Source: Haliclystus octoradiatus (lineage: Eukaryota; Cnidaria; Staurozoa; Stauromedusae; Haliclystidae). From it: DNA of 64,000 nucleotides. Shown here piece after piece: positions 44,492-54,619 of this stretch. The stretch's first letter is position 1. Every line of letters starts with the position of its first letter. The notes under the pieces were generated by a model. It saw only the letters and a program-made list of their open reading frames with translations. It made no database searches and was not told the DNA's origin. The position numbers and the translations under genes are program-made. The stretch covers positions 21,588,349-21,652,348 of the forward strand of contig OU744451.1 in NCBI GenBank assembly GCA_916610825.1. Direction: 5' to 3'.

Positions 44492-47296
44492 CAAAAGAAT
44501 ACGTATTTTAGCTGAAGGTACATTAAAGATCTCAGCTACAAACAATCACATACCTATCAGTATTAAAGCAAAAAGTATCAGTGATTTAATGTGTCCGCTC
44601 TTGTCGTACGGAGATTATTTAGACCTAGGAGGTGAGCCGATTGCTCTTCCTTCTGAGTTTGAAACTGAAGTAAATGACTTGAATGTACTAGGGACAATTG
44701 GTAAGGCAACAATGGAGATCAAACCTGATGCTAAGCCTACAGTGCAAGGTGCAAGAAAGCTAGCCTTCAGATTGCTTGACCCAGTAGGGAAAGAACTTGA
44801 TCAAATGGTAAAAAAGGCATAATAGAACGCGTAACAAAACATACAGAGTGGTTGTCACCCATAGTAGTCGCCTGGCGCAAAAATGGAAATCCTAGAATCT
44901 GCGGAGATTTCCGTCGCCTGAATGAGTCTACAGTAAGGGAAAGGTTTGTTATTCCGACTGCAGATGCTTTATTTTCTAAGCTACATGGAGCCAAATTTTT
45001 TTCAACGTTCGGACCTAGAATCAGGATTCAATCAAATATTACTTGATGAAAAGTCCCGGGACCTCACTACTATTGCTACTCACCGCGGAAATTACCGCTA
45101 CTTACGATTACCATTTGGAGTGCGTTCTGCTCCAGAAATCTTTCAGCGGACTATGACAGATCACTTGTCTGATTTAACTGGATGTTCTGTGTATGTTGAC
45201 AACATTTTGGTATATGGAGCAACCCTTGAAGAGCACAATCAGCGTCTGGATGCCATTCTTACTGGGCTCAAAGAGATTGGAGCTAAGTTAAATAAAGAGA
45301 AATGTCAATTTGCTAAAACGCAATTGTGCTATTTAGGACATATTATTTCTGAAACTGGTTTGGCTCCTGACACTGCAAAGATTACAGCGGCTTTGGAATT
45401 GTCTCCGCCTACCACTGTGGCAGAAGCACGACGCATGCTTGGCATGGTAAATTATCTGCAAAAGTTTTTACCTGACTTATCGTCCCGTGTTAAGGCGATC
45501 CGCGACATTTTAAAAGGACAATTTGATGCAATTGCTATTGAACAGTCTTGGGACGATGTCGAGGCTGCATTACGACAAGCTGCAGCTAAATCATTTACAT
45601 TTTATGATCCAGAATTTCAAACGGCAGTGCTATCAGATGCAAGTCCTTACGGGCTTGGAGCCTGCCTTATGCAATACTCTAACGGACAATGGAGGCCTGT
45701 CTTGACGGCAAGCCGTTCTCTTACTGTAACTGAAAGTAAGTATTCCCAAATGGAGCGGGAATTATTGGCAATAGTTTTCGGTGCCAATCGGTTTAGACAA
45801 TTTATCATTGGAGGTCCAATCGAATTCTGGACTGACCACAAGCCATTAGAGAACATATGGATTAAAGCATTTGATGATATTCCACCTCGTCTGCAGCGCA
45901 TGTTACTACGATTAGCACCTTACGGTGGTGTAATTAAATATCATCCAGCACGTGAAAGCTGTAATCAGTTACCAGACACATTATCACGAGCACCGTCTGC
46001 TGAAGCTGAAGAAGAAATCAAGGAAAATGAATATGAGCAGATTGCTGCAGTAGCGTTAGAGTCTGCTAAAACATTGCTATATCCATCTTTTGTGACTCTT
46101 GAAGATGTTGCTCTAGAAACTGCTGCAAGTAATGCATTAACACAGCTTATTGAAGCAGTCGAGACCAGCAATTGGTCCAATTTACCAGAACATTTTGATA
46201 AATATTTTAAAGAAAGATATAATCTGTTTGTTTTAGCAAAACCGCGGCTATTATTGCGCGGTAACCAAATCGTAATTCCCTCTTCATTACAGGAGAAACT
46301 AATAAAAATGGCTCACGATAGTCATCTCGGAGTTAAAGGGACAATATCACAGTTAAGCTCCATATGGTGGCCTAGCATTGGTACCGATGCCAAAGCAGCT
46401 GTTGAAAGGTGAGAATTCTGCAAGGAAACAGAGGAAAGACTGCCAAATTTGGAATTACAACCTTCTGGGGTGCTTCCTCCATGGCACACGGTAGCTGCAG
46501 ACATCTTTCATGTGAATCGGAAAGCATATCTCTCTGTAGTAGACTATGGATTCGGGTATCCAGATGTGTTCCCACTGACTCGAGAAAAATCTGAAGAAAT
46601 CACAGACGCTTTGGAATTTGTACGTTGTGAAAGAGGACCACCAAGTGAGATAATGACGGACAATGGCCCTCAATTTACAAGTGATGAGTTTAAGTCTTTT
46701 TGCAAGTGTTGGGGAATTCGTATTCGACATTCAGCACCACAATATGCAAGGTCGAACGGAATGGTGGAACACTTCCACAGAACATTTAAACGACGATGGC
46801 ATAGAAGCGATGAATTGCCCGAGAGACAGCGTCTAAGAAAAGTTTTGTATATCTTTCGTTCATCACACCATCGCATGATTGGGACAAGTCCATTACATGC
46901 TCTGACAGGAAGAAAGCCTATTACACCGATTCCAGCTTTATCTTCGTCAAAACCAATTAATGTAAACCATCAAATTCAGTCTAAAATGATTATGAAACAT
47001 ATCATAAGAAAAACAATGTTGCATCACTTCCAATACAAAATATTGGTGAGCGAGTGGCAATACGATCAGATCGACGGCCAGTTCCTGGGGAGGTTATTTC
47101 TGCTACAGCAAGAAGAATTGAAGTAGCTACTGAGTCAGGTGGTAGAAGTCTGATTAGAGCACGTTCACAAGTGGTAGCACCAGCTCGCAATGCATTTAAC
47201 ACTGAGAATACCTCAAATGATTCCACTGTAACTCGAACAGGACGTGTTATCAAGAAACCTGTTATATTTGATCCGTCTGATCCTACAACGCATTAA
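44466..47296 (+). pseudogene. Pol (protease end, RT, RNase H, integrase), frame-broken
   Basis: Frame changes near 44815, 45007 and 47040 split it. RT: RICGDFRRLNE, LESGFNQILLDE, LRLPFGVRSAPEIFQRTM. The catalytic box reads YVDN instead of YVDD. RNase H: LSDASPYGLGACL, ELLAIVFG, WTDHKPL. The integrase zinc finger has HDSHLGVKG, but a TGA at 46410-46412 falls on the first cysteine of its CX2C pair. The integrase core keeps its acidic triad (AADIF, TDNGPQF, MVEHFHR). The tail ends at 47296. The copy cannot make a working Pol. Confidence 0.9.
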
Positions 47297-47437
47297 CTTT
47301 GATTACCCAATGTAATTTCGCCATTTGATTTTATTGACTCTATTGACGTTATTGCTAATTCGTTGATGTTATATTTCTATAGTAGCTTTACATAGATTTG
47401 TTATATTTCGTTTGTTCTAATTATAAGAATTGGCAGG

Positions 47438-47595
47438 TGTAGTGCCTCCTTTTTATAGTGATAGACTAAGTATGAGATAGAGGCATCGGGAGGGCAGACC
47501 GGAAGATGATGGCGGTCTGTTAATGATATGATTATGTTTATCTGACTAAATCTATTGCATCCTTGTTTATTATTGATTGAGCTGCAGGCTCAACA
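47438..47595 (+). repeat. 3' LTR
   Basis: 158 bp, near-identical to the 5' LTR. The purine-rich AATTGGCAGG just before it is the likely polypurine tract. Confidence 0.93.
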
Positions 47596-47601
47596 GGTAA
47601 G

Positions 47602-47867
47602 TAGGTCTACTGTTTTTTCTGCAAAGGAAGAACAACAATTGTTCTTAATTATCATTTTGTTTACGGTCAAGAAATGTATTTTAAACTTCAATTTTTATGG
47701 AACTCTCAAACATGCGGCGATATCGTAACAATTTCCAAAAGTTAACATTACAATATCACTTTGTTTTTGAGACGATACTTATCGAAGTTGAAATGACATT
47801 AAAGAGCTGTAAATCGAATTCATTAATCAATTACAACTATACCATTAAATCTCCCAGCAGACACACC
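47602..47867. other. Short non-coding stretch right of the gypsy element
   Basis: No gene or repeat recognised. Confidence 0.4.
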
Positions 47868-48070
47868 AACGTTGGAGCAACGTTGTTCCAACGTTGGTTG
47901 GTTGGTTGAGGTTGGATTGGAATATCCAACATTGCTCCAACGTTGTTTCGCCAACAGAAGTCCAACGGTGCAGAAGAATGATTGGATTTATGTTGGATAA
48001 CAACGAAGATCCAACGGTGTAGTAAATAAGGTTGGATCGACATAAGAAAACCGACAAATGCCCAACCACA
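47868..48070. repeat. CCAACGTTGG-palindrome repeat cluster
   Basis: CAACGTTGG or its variants (CCAACGTTG, TCCAACGGTG, GTTGGAT) occur about ten times in 200 bp in both orientations. This is a MITE-like or simple-derived repeat. The minus-strand ORFs here follow from it. Confidence 0.7.
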
Positions 48071-48312
48071 CCTCTAAAAATATCATGAGAGTCAAAGATG
48101 AGTTTCATTTTTAAATTTATTTTGCATTATATAAGGACTTACATAAGGATAATTATCCTTAAGGAAACAGAATATTCCAACGTTAAATGGCAAAGTTTTG
48201 AAATTAATAAAAACAATTCCTCACCGAACACCTGTATGAAAATAAAATCATCATTTTTGTCTCTTCTTCTGTTTATTATAGTAAATCAGAATAAATGCGT
48301 AATTTTTATATG

Positions 48313-48705
48313 AGATGGTTGCTAAAATACACTCGTATATGGACTCGAGGGACCGAGGGTCACTGAATCATATCCTATAAATTATAATTCAAACCTCAAT
48401 TCAATAGTTTCATGATAGATAGTGAAAATATGTGCATATCCATTCCTAGTACCATCGCGAATTTTGATACTGCAACTTCTTTTCATGATCATCATCAGAC
48501 CAGATGCACACTATATGCCTGAAATATGGAAATTTCTCAATAAAGGCGTCACAGAAGAGAGAAAACGATATTAGTTTTCTATAGACAATGACGATGCTGA
48601 GAGTTGGCTAGCCTGTCTGCGAAGATCACTAAACCATTATCACTAAAATGACGGACACTTTTCTATTCTCAGTACGGCCATAAATTTCTCCGCTACGCTC
48701 ATGGT
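48313..48705. other. Intergenic DNA
   Basis: No gene or known repeat recognised. A TCATGATCATCATCAGACC string near 48485 is not part of a larger structure I can see. Confidence 0.35.
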
Positions 48706-48765
48706 TCTCTGTCCGATGAGTGCCCTCGCGCGAAACTGCCGGAGTAATGGAAAAAAGCCTCTTTC
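48705..48765 (+). ncRNA. Hammerhead-like motif of the Penelope type, decayed
   Basis: CCGATGA (48713-48719; one change from CTGATGA), stem II GTGC/GCGC (48720-48723 with 48728-48731) over CCTC, GAAA (48732-48735), then CTGCCGGAG and TA. The run GAAACTGCCGGAGTAATGG, then AAAAAAGCC, aligns with GAAACTCCGAGTTACGG and AAAAGGC at 57585-57607. The U4-to-C change should abolish cleavage. Confidence 0.5.
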
Positions 48766-49636
48766 GTGATTGATTACTGTAATTATATATGTAACTCTGC
48801 CAACCAGCATTGAATACTACAGTGGTAAAAAGCTATATCATTTTTTTTTATATATATTTAGATTTTCAGCTTTCAATGAATGAATTTATTATCTCTTTTG
48901 AATGATCATCGTTATTATTACAGTAATAAAGGTATCATATATTTATATATAGTCGCCAAGTGAAACCGCCAAAATTTCAAAATTATAATATATTTATATA
49001 TATATTATATACGTAAAATATGCCAAATAGGTATGTTTAAGTATTGCACTGCAAAGTTTCGTCTTATTAAATTTGAATCAAACAGCCCTGTATAAGCATT
49101 ACATAGTCAATTGAAATATAATAGTAATCTAAACCCGGCCGTAGCTGCATGCATGCTTCTGACCAGGGAGTATTTGCAAATGATCGAAAAAAGGGCATGG
49201 CATTTGCATGAGCTTCAGTACTGTAAGTCTCCAATACTTCCAAAGTAACACGGAATCCGACTAAAGTTATCTATTGGGTGTTCCACACCCTCACACCTCC
49301 CACGACTTATGTGCTCGAATCCATATCCACATTGCTCATTGATGAAATTAGCAACTTGCAATGTTCAGCAAAGGCTCATAATTACAAATTGAATTTTTCA
49401 GGGCATGATTTTCGTCAGACTAGCAAGAAAAGGTCTTACGTTTTGACAAAATAAGTCCAATCATAGGCGGTACAAACTTCACATGAACAATGTAGTAAAA
49501 TGTTATTTTGCAATCAATTAATTCAAATTAACTAAATATTTTGTACGGTTTTTCGAATCATGCTTGATTGGTACAGAGAAATTTTTTCATTAATTATTAC
49601 CCTCCGAATAATTTGACTGTAAATTGTCTGTAATGA

Positions 49637-49848
49637 TGTGAGTAGCTGCGGCGCATCGTTGCGCATTGACAATCAAGACCTGTCTGCCATGAAATCTGTT
49701 GAAATTGATCTGCAGTGTCGCGGCTGAGATCAACAAGGAGCGTTTAAATCATTGCTCTCAGCGAAAAAAGCCACTCATCTAGAAATAGAGGAGGGGTAGG
49801 GGTGCCTTCGGTAGGGCAACACCTTCTACATTACTTATTTTTAATGAT
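49637..49848 (+). mobile_element. tRNA-derived SINE, copy 3 (5'-truncated)
   Basis: Matches the body of copies 1 and 2 (GTAGCTGCGGCGCATCGTTG, TGTTGAAATTGATCTGCAG, GGTGCCTTCGGTAG, CTACATTACTTA) but lacks the tRNA head. Confidence 0.88.
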
Positions 49849-52190
49849 TGAAAATGCGACTTTTTCAAAATGCCGGATTTATGAAGGGAATATACTATCT
49901 AGGCCTTTGGATTGTTGACTGGATTTATTTGAAATTGATTATTAATGGATATATATATGGATGGCAAATTTCTGTCAATGATCAGGTTTAAGGTTTGATA
50001 GGCCAGCCTCCTAATGTTGAATTGTCTCATTGGAAATCAACCAGAAAGTATCCTTATCCTTAGTTCTAGTCTATTTTCAACATTTGTAGGCCTAGTAATA
50101 TGTCTGTGAATTCCTTCGTTTTAAGGCTACATGCAATTGAATTTTAATTGAACATTAGCTTTCTTTGAAACTTTTTACTTTTAATTGAACAGCTTAGAAT
50201 TATGAAAATAAAGTAAAATTTATACCTGCTAAGATAGAAAAGGTTCCTATTTCGAAAGTATAAATGCAAGCCAATGGCTATAGAATGTAAAGGCGTTTGG
50301 AAAAATTATATTCAGTAATCAAATGTTTACCAAAATCCTCCATTAACCGTAGCTAATCCTACGGAAATAATGCAAATTTCTGCTCATTTAGCAGTTCATG
50401 CATCGGAGTGATCAATCTTGAATATTATGAGATTAAGAATACACACATAGTTAATATAAATATAAATATCTAGACTAATTCTTATTACATATTTTGCAAT
50501 CATTTAAAAGCGAGCAGCGTCCTTCGTCCTTCAGTCCTTATCATACACAGTATAGCGAAGGAACACGAATCTCATCAGTGATTTACGATAACGAGTGTTT
50601 GCTCTTTAATTAATAACGTTTTTGTTTTCAACAGTATCGATTTTGAGTGAATTAATTTTTAGTCGAAATTTAAAACGTATCACACAAGCTACAAGAATTG
50701 AAAGAAGAATTTCAATACTGAAAGGTGAGAGCTACTTCGAAATTTATGTATGTTTCATTATGTAGCCTAGATATATTACTGCATGTTTGTAGTGACCAAA
50801 TATATAGCTGTTATCAAAGTGTACTTGTTTCCTTTCCTATAATCCAATCTCACAGCATCTAGCTAGTAATTGATTCTCTAGCTATAAAAATGACCTTGAC
50901 AGCTGGACTGGTCACTAATAATTGTTAGGCAATATCATATCACATGTGATATGATGTTCATGTTTGATAATTATATAGAATTCTGTACATAGTCTATCCA
51001 TCTGTTCTTGATAATTTGGTTTTCCAGTATCAAAGTTTTCTTCGCATATATTGTATTTCAAATTATGAACTTGAAATCACATTATGCAGGTTTGAAGCAG
51101 TATTCACTATCTTATATAGAAATAGGGCCACCCTCTATATTTTCAAAAATAGTGCAGCATATTATTGGGAATTTTGTTGTTATAGGGCCTATACAGTGGG
51201 AAATAAATAAGGTCTATTTATGTCGCATGTGGTTGTGTCAATACCTCTTAATCTCTTAATCTCTATGTTGCCATGGCAGATAAAACTTTCTATTAGAGTA
51301 CATTGTGTGCAATAGCTGGAAAAACATCATCACATTTAAACTTTACTTTAATTACTTTTGCCTCGATAAATGAAATTTAAGAACATTTAACATAATGAAG
51401 TGTTTGAAAAAATATTGATTAGTTTTAAAATTTGGGGGGTATTTTGCCCCTTAAAATTTACTGATTTCTGTATTTTAATACAGTACTTCAAATGCTTTTA
51501 TCTCAAACTGTTTAGTAGGCTATTACTTCATTAAAACATGTAAATCATTTATAGATCTGTAGGCCTAATTGTGTATTCCCTCCAAAAATGATTGTTTCCC
51601 AACATGCAGGCCTATTATTATTCAAATAGCTGGAGTAGGGAAAATTGTGCCATGTGGATTCAAAGAACCCGGTTTATTTCCAATCGAATTCATCCTTTTG
51701 AATAATATTTATGATCAAGTCGGAAGCTTCTTTAGTCAATTTGTCAAGTGCAGTTATCAGTAGAGTTAATGGACACAGTCTGCTAATTTTGTAGCCAGGA
51801 ATATTAATGAATAACATTTGGGTTAAGTGTTAATTAAACACTTTCAAATCAAATGCTACATGCCTTATATTTTAAATCTGCTCTTGACGCTTCAGCTACA
51901 AAGATATATGCCAAAATTGGCAAGTGTTGTTAGAGAGTGACCTCTGCATGTCCAGTACTCTCTATTGTATTTTGAAATTAGCACTGTTAATGCACTTGGG
52001 GGATGTTTGTTCTTCGCTGTTGAAAGTTTCCAATGGGAATTTGAATCGCTCAAAATAGACCTCAAGGCATAATTTGAAGCATAACTTTGCTTTTTCTAAA
52101 TGTAAAGGAGAGATTATTTATGAATAAAATAATCCCTACTAGCTGTAGGTAAAGGTTTGTCTAATTATTTTTATTGGTTGATTTTGCTAG
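49849..52190. other. Intergenic DNA and probable 5' region of the gene at 52208
   Basis: AAAG/GTGAGA at about 50723-50730 could be the donor of a 5' untranslated exon in 50530-50724, spliced to the acceptor TTTTGCTAG before 52191. This is inference only. ORFs at 51008-51259 and 51569-51763 are short and unrecognised. No mobile element seen. Confidence 0.35.
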
Positions 52191-52207
52191 TCCAATAGCG
52201 TGATGAA

Positions 52208-53872
52208 ATGGACAGAGCAGCAGAAATCAATTGGCCAGTCGAGATGGATGCAACGTTTTCATCCATTGTATCTGACTTTGGTTGTTTTGATCATCCAAAA
52301 TCACGAATGTCAGATGACTTTGCAGATCGTTGGTGTTTTGCCATCCGTGATAAGATGATAGAAGAATTTGAGGAACAGTTAGGTCCCAAATTTCCAGTAT
52401 TCTTGCCAATCAATGTTATTTTATCTGAAGAAGAGGAAGAAAAATGGCTGGAAGAGGTAAAGAAGCACAGAAGGAAGATGGTAAATGGTTATAAAATGAT
52501 CAAAACAAAGTTTCTTGAGGCTGAAAGGAAAGCAATCTTCAGACCACCATCCCCAGATAATGATTCGTTCTGGAACCCATCTGGCTTCACACAGCCATCC
52601 GGCTTCACACAGCCACAAGAAAGCCCTTGTGTTGTGTGGAATATTGACCTACAACTCATCAAAGACGACAGAAATAATGCCTCACAAGAAAGTCAATATG
52701 GTCAATATAATCCATCTGGCATTGATAATGATTCCTTTGGAATTACTTTCGATGATGAAGGTAAGTCATTTACCAAATTAATAGGCCTATTCAGATGATG
52801 ACATCTACACAGTACAGTGAAACTTGTATATAGGCCTAACAGCCAGCTACAGGTGGCCACAAAATACAGGTGTATGACAGGTTTAACTGTAAATATACTT
52901 TTTATAGCTATCTGAAACATTTTTAGACAAAAAACATTTGACCCCTATATATATATATAATATATCCTATTCAATTTGATTGCTTAACAGCTGATTAAAC
53001 TAAAATTTGATCATTTGTGATCAGGGTCCGACAAAATGTTTTACCTTCGGCAAACTTTAAATATTTAGATAAACTTTTGAATAATTTTATTGACATAAAA
53101 ACGTAAAATCGAGGCTTTATTTTAGGTTTGTATCCAGTATTTTGCCTTTTCCTTCTGATTTTAGCTGGCCTTCCGCAAACTAGGTTTCCAAGTTTCCGGA
53201 CTTTGTCGGATCCTGTTTGTGATGTTAATGTTCCTACCACATTAATCTTGATTGGTAATGCAGGCCTATCTAGTGCCACTATCGACCAGGAAACGCATAA
53301 TGTATTTGTTTTGTGAAAATAACAGTGTTGATGTTTGAGCGAAAATAAAATATTTTGTGCATGCAGGTCATTCATATTCTAAATTCTAATTGACGTTATT
53401 AACATCCGATGAAGAATAATCATCATACATTTTATTTGAATTATTGGTAGATTATAGAATGAAGCAGATTCCTAATGTAACCTAATCAAATTCAAACTTT
53501 ACATAATCAAACATTTTACTTTAAAACCCAAGAGCATTGAAGTCAGCATACTCTAGGCAGCATATTAGTTTCGTTTTAACAATAATTATGATGTTAGGGC
53601 TAGTAAAGAGTGGTCAATTACACAGTAAGTTGCACAAGCAAGAAATCTGAATAATTGTTTTTCTTTTAGAAATGATAACAAGCACCCCAAAGGAAGACTT
53701 GAAAAAAGAACACACAGATAATATGTCAGGGAAAGTGCACCAACCAGTAGAAACAACGTCAAAAGAGGATATCCTCCTAAATGCCATCCTGGCCACAACT
53801 GCAAATGTAGAAAAGGTGGCTACTGTGTGTAGAAAAATTTTAAGAAAAAGTGACAGTTTTACTAACAATTAA
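52208..53872 (+). CDS. Two-exon gene of unknown function
   Basis: Exon 52208-52761 ends GATGAAG before GTAAGT. Exon 53670-53872 starts after TTCTTTTTAG and continues in phase (E-MITSTPKEDL), ending in TAA: about 252 aa. An acceptor TTTTGCTAG lies just before the first exon. An ATG at 52203 is out of frame, so the start at 52208 is chosen by ORF length. The protein is acidic and has a predicted coiled-coil stretch (EEEEEKWLEEVKKHRRKM), a short SGFTQP duplication, and a C-terminal helix (ILLNAILATTANVEKVATV). No family recognised. It may belong with the transposase gene 750 bp downstream, as a companion ORF or domesticated part. Confidence 0.55.
52813..52891 (+). mobile_element. Pogo-like MITE, copy i (internally deleted)
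   Basis: Keeps both ends (TACAGTGAAACTTGTATATA and GACAGGTTTAACTGTA) but only about 40 bp between. It lies in the intron of the gene at 52208. Confidence 0.85.
53022..53215. mobile_element. hAT-type MITE, 194 bp, complete
   Basis: Ends CAGGGTCCGACAAAATG and ACTTTGTCGGATCCTG are inverted repeats. The perfect 8-bp target duplication TTTGTGAT (53014-53021 and 53216-53223) marks hAT transposition. It shares CTTCGGCAAA / CTTCCGCAAA subterminal motifs with the relatives at 18290 and 24056. In the intron of the gene at 52208. Confidence 0.93.
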
Positions 53873-54166
53873 ATTAAATATTGCCTTTAAGAAGATAACA
53901 GATTTGGATGCATGGATGTGCTGCTGCATTGTGCATATATTATTGGAAATATATCTATAAAAATATGTGTATCACTTTGTTTATGATAGAAATTGCTGGT
54001 CTCAATCTTGCGTCAGCTAACCTGTCTTGCATACTACATGTGTGTATACATCCTCGAAACAGCTAACAGAGTGCTTAGTTACCGTTATAAATTGAAATAT
54101 GCTTGAAACATAACACTTTAAGCAGCCTGTCAAAAAATTGTGTGGCTTATCAAGTATTCTTGATAA

Positions 54167-54198
<32 letters not shown>

Positions 54199-54254
54199 AA
54201 TAATATCACTATGCCTAACATTATTAAAAGCAATAATGATTTAACTCTTTTCCT
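53873..54254. other. Gap between the unknown gene and the transposase gene
   Basis: Holds a (GAT)n microsatellite at about 54168-54198 that passes into AATAAT. Otherwise no feature. Confidence 0.5.
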
Positions 54255-54395
54255 GTGAAAACAGTTTGTGAATTTCAAATGGCCAAATTTTCATGGACAA
54301 ATCCATGAAAATAAGGCTAGCCATTTAACATTCATGAACGGTTTAAATATTGTTCATGAACATTTCATGAACACAACACCTTTTCAAAGGGGTTG
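54255..54395. mobile_element. GTTCATGAAC-palindrome MITE, copy 9 (diverged)
   Basis: CCTGTGAAAACAGTTTGTG at the left, CATTTAACATTCATGAACGG and AAAGGGG at the right. Same plan as 38044-38259. Confidence 0.6.
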
Positions 54396-54619
54396 CATTT
54401 AAATGTAATCTCGACTTAATTTGTGTAACAGTTATCTCCATTAAGATGTGCTATGAGATATTAAAAATCAAGCCTTTTTTCATGTTTCACTATGGCCCTG
54501 GTCCTGTTTAATATCAAATAGCCTTCACACAGATGGCTGTTTTATAATAATGTAGTGTATTGTAATACCATACTTCTTAAAAATATTGTAACTAAAATTT
54601 TATTAAAACAATAGGAACA

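Larger units (their letters stand above)
43241..47595 (+). mobile_element. Ty3/gypsy LTR retrotransposon, structurally complete but coding-defective
   Basis: LTRs 43241-43397 and 47438-47595, TG...CA ends, and the 6-bp target duplication GGTAAG (43235-43240 and 47596-47601). Candidate primer site TTGGCACAGTTGAT follows the left LTR. Domain order is gag, zinc knuckles, protease, RT, RNase H, integrase. It inserted 14 bp beyond the right end of MITE h. Confidence 0.95.

Noticed and set aside
51008-51763. Plus-strand ORFs as exons of the gene at 52208
   Set aside because: No recognisable protein, no matching phase, and codon use as in non-coding DNA.
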